The position numbers were made by a program, and so were the translations under genes. Positions 24,079 to 32,919 of a stretch of 64,000 bases of DNA are shown here, piece after piece; position 1 is the first letter of the stretch, and every line of letters begins with the position of its first letter. Below the pieces are notes generated by a model. That model made no database searches. It was not told the DNA's origin and saw nothing but the letters and a program-made list of their open reading frames with translations. Source of the DNA: Pseudomonadota bacterium (GTDB lineage Bacteria; Bdellovibrionota; UBA1018). The DNA lies in NCBI GenBank assembly GCA_027485695.1, contig JAIXQO010000003.1, positions 802,932-866,931 on the forward strand. The letters run 5' to 3'.

Positions 24079-24831
24079 TTACGGTGCACGTTCCTGCGCG
24101 GAACCGTTCAGTCGCAAGTAATAGATCGTCCCGCTCACGACGGCGACCGGAATCATGAGTCCAGATACGACCGGGAGCAAGAATCCGAGTAGCAGGCAAC
24201 CACCGTAGATCAGTGAGCGCAGCGGGTAGCGAAACAGTAAGCGCGCGGACGCGATGGTTTCTTCGCCACGACGGGTCTGTGGGTAAGAGAGGAATTGATA
24301 GGCGATGAGAAATGCATTTGCCGTGATCGTGACCGCTTGAAATCCCGGGATGAAAAAGAAAATCAAGCTCACGAAAATCAGTCCCACTTGCCCGAATCCG
24401 GAGGCGATGGTTTTTTTCAGGTCGATCCACATCGAGCGAGCGAATGAGACTTCGACGTAAGGCGCGAGCTTCCAACCCCGGGCGACGAGTGCTTTTTCGG
24501 TAGCCTTGGAGAGCGGATCGTTGAATGGGATGCTCACCAGCGAGGCAAGGATCGAGTAAGTGAGCGCGGCTGCGACCCAGGCTAGGATCGTGAGCAGGAT
24601 CTGCGCGATGGAGACGAACCAGCCGGCGTTCCAGCCGATCGTCGTCAGCCAGGCTACGAGCTGTGCGCCGAGATAGGTGCGCAAGGTGGTAAACAAAAAA
24701 GTCGTCAGCCCAATACTCAAGATCACCGGCAAGATGGAATAGGGCCAGAGTGCGGGGGTCTTCATGATGAGACCGATCGCAAGAGTGACCGAGCCGGGAC
24801 CGGAGGAGAGCGCGAGGGGCTGGGGTTTCAT
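24079..24831 (-). CDS. EI24/CysZ-like integral membrane protein
   Basis: A 250-residue membrane protein with about five hydrophobic segments (ALWPYSILPVILSIGLTTFLF, ILLTILAWVAAALTYSILAS, VGLIFVSLIFFFIPGF and two near the C-terminus). The phrase SLVSIPFNDPLSKATEKA between the second and third helices and the ITANAFLIAYQFLSYPQTRRG region are typical of the EI24 domain (formerly DUF540). This family includes the sulphate permease CysZ and many uncharacterised bacterial proteins. The gene overlaps the TonB-like gene by ATGA, so the two are expressed together. Substrate unknown. Confidence 0.82.
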   Translation of the reverse strand: MKPQPLALSSGPGSVTLAIGLIMKTPALWPYSILPVILSIGLTTFLFTTLRTYLGAQLVAWLTTIGWNAGWFVSIAQILLTILAWVAAALTYSILASLVSIPFNDPLSKATEKALVARGWKLAPYVEVSFARSMWIDLKKTIASGFGQVGLIFVSLIFFFIPGFQAVTITANAFLIAYQFLSYPQTRRGEETIASARLLFRYPLRSLIYGGCLLLGFLLPVVSGLMIPVAVVSGTIYYLRLNGSAQERAP

Positions 24832-25628
24832 CGAAACGTGTCCCCTTTGAAAATCGCCGGAATCGTGATGGTGAGTTCTCGGGAATAGGGTTGAAATGGA
24901 GCCGCTCGTTTCACCGCCAACAATGCAATCTGGTCGAGCCTCGGATCTCCGCTGGAAACATGAATTTCCGCATTCAAAAGTTCGCCACTGGGCGCGATCT
25001 TCATTCGAAGGCTCGTGGCTTTGGATCCGTTGCTCAAGGCGAAACCCGGGCGACGAAGGTTTTTTTGAATCGCATCACGAATCGTTTTGAGATGCGCGCC
25101 GAGTGGATTCGTTCGGTCGCTGTTTCCGATCGTGGTCTGCGTGGGAGTGGTTCCTATCCCGTTTTGGCCATCTTCGCCCGGAGCTGAATCTGACAGGGCG
25201 GACCCTGGATTCTTCGAAAGTTCGGATCTGGTGGCGGGATCTGTGACAGGGGCTGCTGTTGTCCGCGTTTCAGATTTAAGTCGGGTCGGAAGCTCGCTCG
25301 GCAAATGAGCGGGAATTTTTTCAGCAACGCGAGGAACGGGAATCTTCCGTGGTGTTACGGGCTCAGTCGCACGTTTTTGTGCAGGGGACGAGACCTCAAC
25401 CATCACCGTACCTGAACGTTTGCCAGGACTACCTGCAAGGCCCGCCTCACCCTGGATGCGTGCCGTATTCGAATCCCATTTGAGCCAAATGAGGACTGCA
25501 GCGAGCAGCGTTAGATGAGTAAGAAGACTCCACGCGAACGGTCCCAGGTGACGGGAATTCGGCGCGACCAAGGATGCGGCGATGGGCGCAAGGTGAGGAG
25601 TGGAGTGTGTGGAGGATGTGCCGTTCAC
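24828..25628 (-). CDS. TonB-family energy transducer
   Basis: A 266-residue protein with one membrane helix at about residues 29-46 (FAWSLLTHLTLLAAVLIWL), a long Ser/Thr/Pro/Lys-rich periplasmic spacer and a C-terminal TonB-like domain of about 85 residues (IRDAIQKNLRRPGF, MKIAPSGELLNAEIHVSSGDPRLDQIAL, VKRAAPFQPY). It would transmit inner-membrane energy to an outer-membrane receptor, but no ExbB/ExbD or receptor is adjacent. The downstream EI24 gene overlaps its stop; the LysR gene ends 31 bases upstream in the same direction. Confidence 0.82.
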   Translation of the reverse strand: MNGTSSTHSTPHLAPIAASLVAPNSRHLGPFAWSLLTHLTLLAAVLIWLKWDSNTARIQGEAGLAGSPGKRSGTVMVEVSSPAQKRATEPVTPRKIPVPRVAEKIPAHLPSELPTRLKSETRTTAAPVTDPATRSELSKNPGSALSDSAPGEDGQNGIGTTPTQTTIGNSDRTNPLGAHLKTIRDAIQKNLRRPGFALSNGSKATSLRMKIAPSGELLNAEIHVSSGDPRLDQIALLAVKRAAPFQPYSRELTITIPAIFKGDTFR

Positions 25629-25659
25629 GGTGGTGGACTATCAGTTTAAATGCAGAGTG

Positions 25660-26562
25660 TCAATTTGGGTTCTTAGCCAAAGACAGCAGGTATTGTTTTA
25701 GGGCTAAATCCTTCTTGGGGAGCCAATCTCGGCTCGGATAGGACAAGAAAAGCGGTACTTCAAACGAGTAATCGCTGTGAATTCGGATCCGGTCTTTGTG
25801 CGGATGTGATTCCAAGCTCAGCGTCGGGGCAACACCCAGAATTCCTCCCGTCGCAACGGCGTCCAGGATCGAGCGGTGGGAATTCACGACAAAACGCACG
25901 TTCGGGCGTTTGCGTCTCGAGAAGGATTTCAACCAAAGGAGCGACAGCAGCGCGTCCCCATTCTCGTAGGCTGCAAATGGTGCTTCGGCGATCAACTCAG
26001 GCGGCGCCCGGTGCATCGCTGCAGGGACCATGAGCGAGATTTCTTGTTTCATGAACGGATGAACACGGAGGCGTTCCAGAAGCGGGGCTTGGCTCAAAAT
26101 TCCGAAGTCGAGTTTTCCTTCGGAGAGTCCTTGGAGGATTTCGCTCTCATTCAAATACGAGAGTTGGATCTCGATACGAGGATGGAGTCTTTGGAATTCG
26201 AGCATTTTCTCGCAAACATAGGACTGTCCAAATTCGAGGAAGCAGCCGAGGCGAATGAGACCCTCTTCTTCGTGTTTCAGGTGGCGGAACGCTTGGAGCC
26301 GTTGCTTAAGTTCGGAAGTGACGGGGAGCACGGAGCGCTCGAACTCGACGCCTTCTTGGGTGAGCGACACGGCATGGCGGCTTCGCTGAAATAGATTCAC
26401 CGCCAGGTGGTCTTCTAGAAGTTTGATCTGTCGGGAAACGTTCGATTGAGCGATGCCGAGTCGATCGGCCGCGGCCGAGAAACTGAGCGTTTCCGCCAGT
26501 GCGCGAAAAGTATCTACCCACTGCCAGTTGAACTCGCTCTGAGGTACGGTTTCTTTGGACAT
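25660..26562 (-). CDS. LysR-family transcriptional regulator
   Basis: A 300-residue regulator. Residues of about 13-75 form the winged helix-turn-helix (FRALAETLSFSAAADRLGIAQSNVSRQIKLLEDHLAVNLFQRS), followed by a linker helix and a two-lobed effector domain (IRLGCFLEFG, IEIQLSYLNESEILQGLSEGKLDFGIL, GGILGVAPTLS). It is the first of three same-direction genes with TonB and EI24, though LysR proteins often control divergent neighbours. The target and ligand are unknown. Confidence 0.92.
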   Translation of the reverse strand: MSKETVPQSEFNWQWVDTFRALAETLSFSAAADRLGIAQSNVSRQIKLLEDHLAVNLFQRSRHAVSLTQEGVEFERSVLPVTSELKQRLQAFRHLKHEEEGLIRLGCFLEFGQSYVCEKMLEFQRLHPRIEIQLSYLNESEILQGLSEGKLDFGILSQAPLLERLRVHPFMKQEISLMVPAAMHRAPPELIAEAPFAAYENGDALLSLLWLKSFSRRKRPNVRFVVNSHRSILDAVATGGILGVAPTLSLESHPHKDRIRIHSDYSFEVPLFLSYPSRDWLPKKDLALKQYLLSLAKNPN

Positions 26563-26673
26563 GATCTGGTCTTAGCGTCTCACGGACCGTAGGGGCTGAA
26601 AATGCCTTTTGGCTCAAAAGTCCCCGGGCTGCTCAGATAAATCAAAGGGGCAAATGATAGATTCTAAAAAGAT

Positions 26674-27255
26674 CTATCGTTTGCGGGTCAATTTTTCCCG
26701 AATGGTCTGGGTTGTGATGATTTTGTTTTCAGTAAAAAGCCTCAGAATCTCCTGGATGCGTCTAAGCCGCGTGGATTCCGTTTTAGCCGACAATACTCGG
26801 TGGGCAAGGGCACGGCGGTTGCCCACCGTGAGTTTTTCCCAAGCCACTTTGTAGCGCCGGTTCGATTGGATAGCCTCTAGGAGCTCAAGCGGAGTGACTA
26901 CCTCGTTTTGGTCGCTGACCCTAAACTCCAGTTGAGCCGTATCTCCGAGAATCAATTCCGCATTTTTTAGGACGCTCTTCGAAAGCATGAGAAACCATTT
27001 GCCCCGGCTCAGTTGCCACGCTCCGGTCAGGGGCTCACCATTGAGTTCGCCTTCCATTCGAACCTTCGGCTTTCCGATCGAGACCATTTCCTGGGCGATT
27101 TTTTCAGGCAAATAGATGACTGTGTAATGGTAGCGGCCAATCGGGAGATCGACGATCTCTCCTCTAAATCGAAAGTATTCTTTCATTTTCTTGATGGTAT
27201 CCAAAGGACTGGAACTCGTCGTCTTTTGCTCTTGAGAGCTTGAACGAGCACTCAT
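26674..27255 (-). CDS. YdeI/OmpD-associated (DUF1905) family protein
   Basis: A 193-residue protein with an N-terminal DUF1905-like beta domain (FRFRGEIVDLPIGRYHYTVIYLP, KVRMEGELNGEPLTGAW, GKWFLMLSKSVLKNAEL, GDTAQLEFRV) and a C-terminal helical YdeI-type segment (LLEAIQSNRRYKVAWEKLTVGNRRALAHRVLSAKTE followed by RRIQEILRLF). Some family members are annotated as protecting against bacteriocins or peptides, but the biochemical role is unclear. The ATG overlaps the kup stop (TAATG), making it the last gene of a coupled operon. Confidence 0.8.
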   Translation of the reverse strand: MSARSSSQEQKTTSSSPLDTIKKMKEYFRFRGEIVDLPIGRYHYTVIYLPEKIAQEMVSIGKPKVRMEGELNGEPLTGAWQLSRGKWFLMLSKSVLKNAELILGDTAQLEFRVSDQNEVVTPLELLEAIQSNRRYKVAWEKLTVGNRRALAHRVLSAKTESTRLRRIQEILRLFTENKIITTQTIREKLTRKR

Positions 27256-29153
27256 TAAACACTGAGCTGCGCTCCAAGCTCCAGCACTTGATTGCTCGGC
27301 AAATTGAAATAGTCCGAAGCTGAGCTGGAGTTCCGGCTCATCACGCTGAAAATAAACTGCCTCACGCGCTCGTGGAGTTTTGGGGAATCCACGATGAAAG
27401 TCTCCTTACCGAGGAGATAGAGCGCTTCGTCCTTCGGAAATGTTTTGCCACCCGTGAATTGGGTACGAGCGAGCACGGCTGGTACATCAGGAGTTTCCAT
27501 ATAGCCGTAGTGAATAAGGACTCGCGTTACCCCGTGGGTGAGGTCTGTCATGCGCACTCGTTCGGCTTCGCTCACATAAGGTTCGTCGTCGGTAAGTACG
27601 GTGACCAAGATCACTTGATCGTGAATCACGTGAACGGCGTCGACCAACCGGCGAAGCACAGGAGGGACCTTGTTTTCGTTCGATGAAAGTACGACGAGCG
27701 TCCCTTGGATCCGGCGAATCTTGCGCGCATCGATCTCGTCGTAGAATGCGTCCAAGGTTTTGGAGCGCTCTTTATAAAACTTGGAGAGTTTTGAGCGACC
27801 GAATTGCCAAATGACCATCGAGAGGAAAAAGAATAAGCCGATGAAGAGCGGAAGATAACCGCCGTCCGGGACTTTTTCTAAGTTTGCGGCCAGGAATGCG
27901 CCGTCCAAGAATAGCATCGCCGTAACGAGCGGCAGAGCCGTCCAAAGTGGCCAGCGCCAGCGGAAATGGCAGACATAGAAAAATACGAGGGACGTCAGGA
28001 ACATCGTACCCGAGACGGCCAGGCCGTAGGCGGCAGCCAAGTTCGTCGATTTCTTGAAGAACATCACGATCGTGATGCAAGAAATGGCGAGCAGCCAGTT
28101 CATGAACGGAATGTAGATCTGCCCTTCGACCTTCTCCGATGTATGGATGATTTTCACGCGAGGGAAAATACCCAGGCGAATGGCCTGTTGGGTGAGCGAG
28201 AATGCGCCGGTGATGAGCGCTTGAGACGCGATGATCGTGGCAAGCGTTGCCAGGATCACCACTGCGTAGAAGAGTGGTCCCTGCGGTACCATGCTGTAAA
28301 ACGGCCGATAGCTCGTCGATGGATCCATGAGGATCAGCGCGCCTTGGCCCAGGTAATTGAGCATGAGCGCCGGCATGACGATCACATGCCAGGCAAGACG
28401 GATCGGAACCCGGCCGAAATGTCCCATGTCGGCGTAGAGGGCTTCGCCACCGGTGACGGCCAAGATAACGGAACCGAGCACGCGCAGTCCGCCGAATCCT
28501 TCGTGATTGATGAAATGGAGCGCTTTTCGAGGATCAAATGCGATCAAGATCGTGGGGAACTTCAAGATGTGCTGGACGCCCAAGATAGCGGCGACAAAAA
28601 ACCAAATCAGGACGATCCCGCTAAAGTAACGGCTGATTTTACCCGTTCCGCTTTTCTGTACGGAGAAAAGCAAAATCAAGATCACGATCGTCAGTGGAAG
28701 GACGTATTTCGTATAATCGGGATTGGCCATCTCCAGACCTTCGACGGCGGAGAGAACCGAGATCGCGGGCGTGATGATCCCGTCACCGAATAAGAGCGAT
28801 GCTCCTGCGATGCCTAGGAGTGATGCCAGTCCCAGCGTTCCCCAGTCCGTGAATCGAAAAGGCAGTGGGACGAGAGACATCAGAGTCAGGATGCCGCCCT
28901 CGCCTTTGTTCTCGGCGTTCATGACGATCCAGACGTATTTCACGCCGACCATTAAGAACAAAGACCAAAGGATCAGCGAGGTGAGTCCGACGACGTTTGA
29001 TGGCTCAACCGAGATGGGATGGTGCGAATTGTGGAAACATTCTTGGAAAGTGTAGAGAATACTCGTTCCGATGTCGCCGAATACGACTCCGAGTGCGGCG
29101 ACGCCGATCACGGCGTTTTCTTTGAAACTACGAGGTGCGTTTGCGTGGCTCAT
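27255..29153 (-). CDS. kup: Kup potassium uptake transporter
   Basis: Low-affinity K+/H+ symporter of the KUP/HAK/KT family. The frame opens at 29234, but the ATG at 29153 forms an ATGA overlap with the preceding MBL gene and gives 632 residues, the usual length. Characteristic sequence: GVVFGDIGTSILYTFQE in the first helix, GEGGILTLMSLVP, GDGIITPAISVLSAVEGLE, GGEALYADMGHFGR and LVLNYLGQGA-like MPALMLNYLGQGALIL. About twelve membrane helices lie in the first 450 residues, followed by a ~170-residue cytoplasmic C-terminal domain. Expressed in a coupled operon with the MBL hydrolase upstream and ydeI-like gene downstream. Confidence 0.95.
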   Translation of the reverse strand: MSHANAPRSFKENAVIGVAALGVVFGDIGTSILYTFQECFHNSHHPISVEPSNVVGLTSLILWSLFLMVGVKYVWIVMNAENKGEGGILTLMSLVPLPFRFTDWGTLGLASLLGIAGASLLFGDGIITPAISVLSAVEGLEMANPDYTKYVLPLTIVILILLFSVQKSGTGKISRYFSGIVLIWFFVAAILGVQHILKFPTILIAFDPRKALHFINHEGFGGLRVLGSVILAVTGGEALYADMGHFGRVPIRLAWHVIVMPALMLNYLGQGALILMDPSTSYRPFYSMVPQGPLFYAVVILATLATIIASQALITGAFSLTQQAIRLGIFPRVKIIHTSEKVEGQIYIPFMNWLLAISCITIVMFFKKSTNLAAAYGLAVSGTMFLTSLVFFYVCHFRWRWPLWTALPLVTAMLFLDGAFLAANLEKVPDGGYLPLFIGLFFFLSMVIWQFGRSKLSKFYKERSKTLDAFYDEIDARKIRRIQGTLVVLSSNENKVPPVLRRLVDAVHVIHDQVILVTVLTDDEPYVSEAERVRMTDLTHGVTRVLIHYGYMETPDVPAVLARTQFTGGKTFPKDEALYLLGKETFIVDSPKLHERVRQFIFSVMSRNSSSASDYFNLPSNQVLELGAQLSV

Positions 29154-29842
29154 GGGATCGCTTTCAGGGCTTCTAGGCTCGGCGCGCGAAGCGGGGCGTT
29201 GGTTTCGAGTTCTCGAGCCAGTGTGCTCGCGCACTCGGAAACATAGTGATGTCCGGGTAATATAATGCAGTCGGTGGGTAACAAACGAATGCGGTTCAGG
29301 GACAGAAACAGGTCTTCGTCGGAGCCGCCCGGCAAGTCGGTTCGACCGGAGTCGCGAATGAAGAGTGTATCTCCCGTCAAAAGATAGCGATGGGCAGAGC
29401 CTTCGACCAAATAGCAGTATTCACCGGGGCTGTGTCCAGGGGTATGTACCGCTGTGATTGCAACCGTTCCCAAGGGGATGTTCTGCTGATCTTCGAGATA
29501 GTTGACTTGAAATCTTGAGAGTGAGCGCTCGATTCGCGCGGCGTCTTCGCGTCCGAGATAAAGCGGAAGCTTAGGATAGGCGTCTGCGATCGTCGCGAGT
29601 CCGCCGACATGATCGTGATGCGTGTGGGTGAGGAGAACGCCACTCAGGCGGTAGCCGTCTTGGATCCAATCGTTTTCGCAGGTTTTCCACTCCTCACGTG
29701 GATCGACGATCCAGACCTCATGTGTTTCTGGACACGCGATCAAATAGACGAAGTTTTTTAATCGTCCGAGCTCGTATTGGTGGACGTTTGCACCACGAGT
29801 CCAGCCGAGTGCCTGCGCTTGGGATAAATGATCGGGTAACAT
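29150..29842 (-). CDS. MBL-fold hydrolase (glyoxalase II / persulfide dioxygenase-like)
   Basis: A 230-residue metallo-beta-lactamase-fold enzyme with the metal-binding motif LLTHTHHDHVGG, a second His in VHTPGHSPGEYCYLV, Asp in LLTGDTLFIRDSGRTDLPGG and a last His in ILPGHHY. The GRTD phrase is typical of ETHE1-type persulfide dioxygenases and related Blh proteins, while the overall size also fits hydroxyacylglutathione hydrolase; both use glutathione-linked substrates. I cannot decide between them. The stop overlaps the kup start and the gene begins one base after a small upstream ORF. Confidence 0.85.
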   Translation of the reverse strand: MLPDHLSQAQALGWTRGANVHQYELGRLKNFVYLIACPETHEVWIVDPREEWKTCENDWIQDGYRLSGVLLTHTHHDHVGGLATIADAYPKLPLYLGREDAARIERSLSRFQVNYLEDQQNIPLGTVAITAVHTPGHSPGEYCYLVEGSAHRYLLTGDTLFIRDSGRTDLPGGSDEDLFLSLNRIRLLPTDCIILPGHHYVSECASTLARELETNAPLRAPSLEALKAIP

Positions 29843-29843
29843 T

Positions 29844-30011
29844 CTACTCAGGAGTCCTCATCGCCGCGCCAACTTTCGGGCGCTTTTTCGTATACTCAGC
29901 GTCAGAGCGCTTTTCAAAAATCCTCACAGCCCACAGTGGGGATGCTCCGGTTTTTGAAAACCCCTCTTCCTTGATTCTGCGCAAAATCGCCTCGAACCTT
30001 GCCGCGTCCAT
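29844..30011 (-). CDS. Possible small upstream protein (55 aa) coupled to the MBL gene
   Basis: The longer frame starts at 30083, but the ATG at 30011 has AGGAG five bases upstream and gives 55 residues (MDAARFEAILRRIKEEGFSK...), a basic, helical, cytosolic-looking peptide. The stop is one base before the MBL ATG, so it could couple translation. Its start region (30010-30024) and end region (29847-29861) are inverted repeats of each other, which could fold over the whole ORF and hide both ribosome-binding sites. No family recognised; it may be a real small protein or a leader. Confidence 0.45.
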   Translation of the reverse strand: MDAARFEAILRRIKEEGFSKTGASPLWAVRIFEKRSDAEYTKKRPKVGAAMRTPE

Positions 30012-30099
30012 GAGGGCTCCTGAGTATTGATATCTCTCAGTTTTGGCAGGTTTTTTGGGGCTTGTACAGCGCGATGCGGTCACGATAGAACGAGGAAAT

Positions 30100-31236
30100 A
30101 TGAACGATCAATCCGGTTACGCGTCTGGCTTCGGCTGGGCCCAAGGCAAGTACTCCGCACAACCTCACGTCAAGACCCCAGAGGGGACCTATGAGGAGGA
30201 ATTTGGTCGCCGAGGTTTCTTCGGTCGGACGACCCACCTTTATCATCGCCACCCACCGACGGGCTGGCTTCGGATCGAAGGTCCTTTGAAACCACATGCT
30301 TACGTGGTGACCAATCTGGAGGGGGGGAATGAGGGTCAGCCGGAGTATTTCCTCGAGAACTCGGATGTTCGTTTAGGAATCGCGAAACTGGCCGCCGCCA
30401 TGGGCGTTTTCGTGCGAAACGGCGATGCCGACGAATTGCGTTTCATTCATGCCGGGGATGGGGTCGTTGAAACGGATTTCGGTGACATCAACTACCGCAA
30501 AGGTGACTACATCATTCTACCGCGGGGTACCACGTACCGGTTCGTTCCCCATCAGCCGAACATTCAGCTGGTGGTCGAGTCGAATTCTGAGTTCGAGTTT
30601 CCAGATCGCGGAATGCTGGGGCGTCACGCGCAGTTCGATCCGATGATTATGCGGACGCCGCTTTTGCCGAGCGGACCTCGTACGACCGGTAAAAATTCGC
30701 GCGGCGAATACGAACTTCGCATCAAGCGCGAAGGCCAGTTCACGAGCGTCTTTTATCCGTTTCACCCGATGGACATCGCCGGCTGGAAAGGCGATCTGAC
30801 TGCGCTTGCGATCAACGTCGACGACATTCGCCCGATCATCTCACCTCGGTATCACTTGCCACCGAGCGTACACACAACCTTTGTTGCTCGTAATTTCGTG
30901 GTTTGTTCGTTTCTCCCGCGTCCGCTCGAAAGCGAAGAGGGCGCGATGAAAGTCCCGTTCTATCACCGCAACATCGATTTCGACGAAGTCCTGTTCTACC
31001 ACGATGGCAATTTCTTCTCGCGAGAGGGTATTTCGGCTGGCGCCGTCACCTGGCATCCGCAAGGGATTCATCACGGTCCGCATCCGAACGCGGAGAAAAA
31101 CGCGAGCGACAAGGAATTCACCGCCGAGATCGCCGTCATGGTCGATACCCGCTATCCGCTCAGGGCCACCAAGTCTGCAGAGCAGGTTGAGCACAAAGAC
31201 TACGCCATGAGCTGGCGTGCCGATCAGGCCCGTTAA
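30100..31236 (+). CDS. hmgA: Homogentisate 1,2-dioxygenase
   Basis: Non-haem Fe(II) enzyme that opens the homogentisate ring in tyrosine/phenylalanine breakdown. The frame opens at 30043; the ATG at 30100 has GAGGA close upstream and gives 378 residues. Cupin-like N-terminal domain (ADELRFIHAGDGVVETDFG, GDYIILPRGTTYR) and C-terminal domain with the iron ligands: FYHRNIDFDEVLFYHDGNF supplies His and Glu, and WHPQGIHHGPHP supplies the last His. Other pathway genes (maleylacetoacetate isomerase, fumarylacetoacetase) are not in the window; the next gene overlaps its 3' end, a curious partner. Confidence 0.88.
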   Translation: MNDQSGYASGFGWAQGKYSAQPHVKTPEGTYEEEFGRRGFFGRTTHLYHRHPPTGWLRIEGPLKPHAYVVTNLEGGNEGQPEYFLENSDVRLGIAKLAAAMGVFVRNGDADELRFIHAGDGVVETDFGDINYRKGDYIILPRGTTYRFVPHQPNIQLVVESNSEFEFPDRGMLGRHAQFDPMIMRTPLLPSGPRTTGKNSRGEYELRIKREGQFTSVFYPFHPMDIAGWKGDLTALAINVDDIRPIISPRYHLPPSVHTTFVARNFVVCSFLPRPLESEEGAMKVPFYHRNIDFDEVLFYHDGNFFSREGISAGAVTWHPQGIHHGPHPNAEKNASDKEFTAEIAVMVDTRYPLRATKSAEQVEHKDYAMSWRADQAR

Positions 31237-32374
31237 CCGCAAGCCCGTGTCGAAAAAATCTGGTTTTGGACTTCTCGAAGTCTTCGTACTCGCACTGGTT
31301 GGCTGGATGGCTGCGCGTACATTCTCGCGCGGTGATGATTTTCGAGTGTTTTACGAAACGGCGCGCGGATTCTATTTCGGTTTCTCTCCGTATGATCTCG
31401 AAACCTACGGGAACATGGTATTCAAGTATCCGCCGTGGTGGTTGCCGCTCTTCTTTCCGTTTGCGGCGCTCCCTTATCTGATCGCCAAAGGCTTTTTCGT
31501 CGTACTTCAGGGAGCGGCGCTCTGGAGTATTTCGCGTAATCTTCAGCACATCTATCGGATCGAGAAGGCGATCTTGATCGCCGTGTTTGTGGCGTTCATT
31601 CCGCTCCTTTTGATTCAAGCGATGATTGGGCAGCTTTCCATTTTCTTCGTTTCGATTTCGCTTTTTTGGTTGGCACAGCCGAGCGCCACGACCGGCGGGA
31701 CGATGTTTTTACTTTTGAGCTCAAAACTCGTCACCGTTTTCCCGCTCGTTTCGCGCTTCGGTGAGTGGAAGTTTTGGCGAGAGGCTGTCCTCAGTGGGCT
31801 GGTTTTTCTGCTGCTCTCCGTCCCGCTTCTTCTGCTCTACCACGGCGACGTTTCTGCGCTGCTTTTCGACTGGAAACGCGCGATGTTTTCCGGCACCGCT
31901 GTCAAAGACTCGGTCCAAATTGGATTCATGACTCGCGAGGCGCAAGGAATTCCGTCTCTCTTGCTCAAGGCGTTCCGTTGGGATGAGACGCAGTCGGCGA
32001 ATGTAGCAATCGCAACGGGAATCGGATTTGTTGGAGCGGCCGTGATCGCCTTTGTTGCGACTTGGCGCCGTGAGAGGCAAGTGTCGTTTGCGGTCTGGTT
32101 GGCGATGACCCCGCTCGCACTCCCGCTTGCCTGGTTTCATTCGTATTTGATGGCGCTCCCACTATTTGCGATTGAACTGAAGCGCGCTCGAGATAGTCGG
32201 AGTGTAGGACGATCGATCATCGTTTTGATTTCGATCCTCGCACTCGTCGCGATCACAGAAAAAACCTTGGGTGAGTTCGGGCTCCGTTTGGAGCATTTGG
32301 GAATCAAAAGTATGGGCGTTCTTTTGCTTGTGATTCTGTTCTGGAGTGCATCTCTTAAGGATCCAGGCAAATGA
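31217..32374 (+). CDS. GT87-like (DUF2029) integral membrane glycosyltransferase
   Basis: A 385-residue multi-spanning protein with about nine hydrophobic helices. An Asp-rich first loop (FSRGDDFRVFYETARGFYFGFSPYDLETYGNMVFKYPPWWLPLFFPFAALPY) matches the GT87/ArnT-like GT-C fold: acidic pair after helix one, then the F-x-Y-P-P-x-x-x-P motif. Such enzymes move sugars from polyprenyl-phosphate carriers on the outer face of the membrane. The GTG at 31217 overlaps hmgA by 20 bases; a GTG at 31247 is an equally plausible start. Its stop overlaps the next pseudopilin gene (ATGA). Confidence 0.72.
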   Translation: MPIRPVNRKPVSKKSGFGLLEVFVLALVGWMAARTFSRGDDFRVFYETARGFYFGFSPYDLETYGNMVFKYPPWWLPLFFPFAALPYLIAKGFFVVLQGAALWSISRNLQHIYRIEKAILIAVFVAFIPLLLIQAMIGQLSIFFVSISLFWLAQPSATTGGTMFLLLSSKLVTVFPLVSRFGEWKFWREAVLSGLVFLLLSVPLLLLYHGDVSALLFDWKRAMFSGTAVKDSVQIGFMTREAQGIPSLLLKAFRWDETQSANVAIATGIGFVGAAVIAFVATWRRERQVSFAVWLAMTPLALPLAWFHSYLMALPLFAIELKRARDSRSVGRSIIVLISILALVAITEKTLGEFGLRLEHLGIKSMGVLLLVILFWSASLKDPGK

Positions 32375-32919
32375 AAGAATTGAAATCGATTTTGGGTTTC
32401 ACGCTTCTGGAAATCATGGTCGCCATGGGGCTAGTCGCCATTCTTGCGTCAGTCATGATGTCCATGTTCGAAGCCCAAAACAAAGCCATGGCGCAGGTCG
32501 AAGAGCGAATGGAGCAGATGGACGTTCTACACGAGATTAAGGGTATGCTCCAGGATGCACCGACTTGCACGGAGACGTTTCAGTCCAAGAATGCGATCTC
32601 TATGCCCGAAGGCGAAGTGAAAATGCTCCGTGTTCCTGACGGCGAGCATTTTCGTCTCATGTACTCGAGCGATTCCGCGTTCGGTAAACAAGTCGGAATC
32701 CTGGGATACCGTCTCGAAAGCAAGGAGCTCGCGGACGGCGAATCGGGAGACGTGGCGGGATTCTATTCGGGGAGCTTGGACGGCTACGCGAATCTCTTCG
32801 TTCGTTTCGCTCGTAAAAATGGCGCGCCGATTTCCAAGAAAATTCGCCTGCGTGTTCAAACTGTATCCGCTACCGATCGCAAGGTCGGCTATTGCCAAGC
32901 GCTCGGCGGTGGCGGGTGA
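32371..32919 (+). CDS. Type IV pseudopilin-like protein 1
   Basis: A 182-residue protein with a short basic leader ending in Gly followed by FTLLEIMVAMGLVAILASVMM: the prepilin cleavage/methylation motif with Glu at +5 and an ~20-residue hydrophobic helix. The globular part is about 140 residues with two cysteines (APTCTETF and GYCQALGG). It would be processed by a PilD-type peptidase and assembled in a type IV pilus or type II secretion system. It overlaps the upstream GT87 gene (ATGA) and the downstream paralogue (GTGA). Confidence 0.87.
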   Translation: MKELKSILGFTLLEIMVAMGLVAILASVMMSMFEAQNKAMAQVEERMEQMDVLHEIKGMLQDAPTCTETFQSKNAISMPEGEVKMLRVPDGEHFRLMYSSDSAFGKQVGILGYRLESKELADGESGDVAGFYSGSLDGYANLFVRFARKNGAPISKKIRLRVQTVSATDRKVGYCQALGGGG

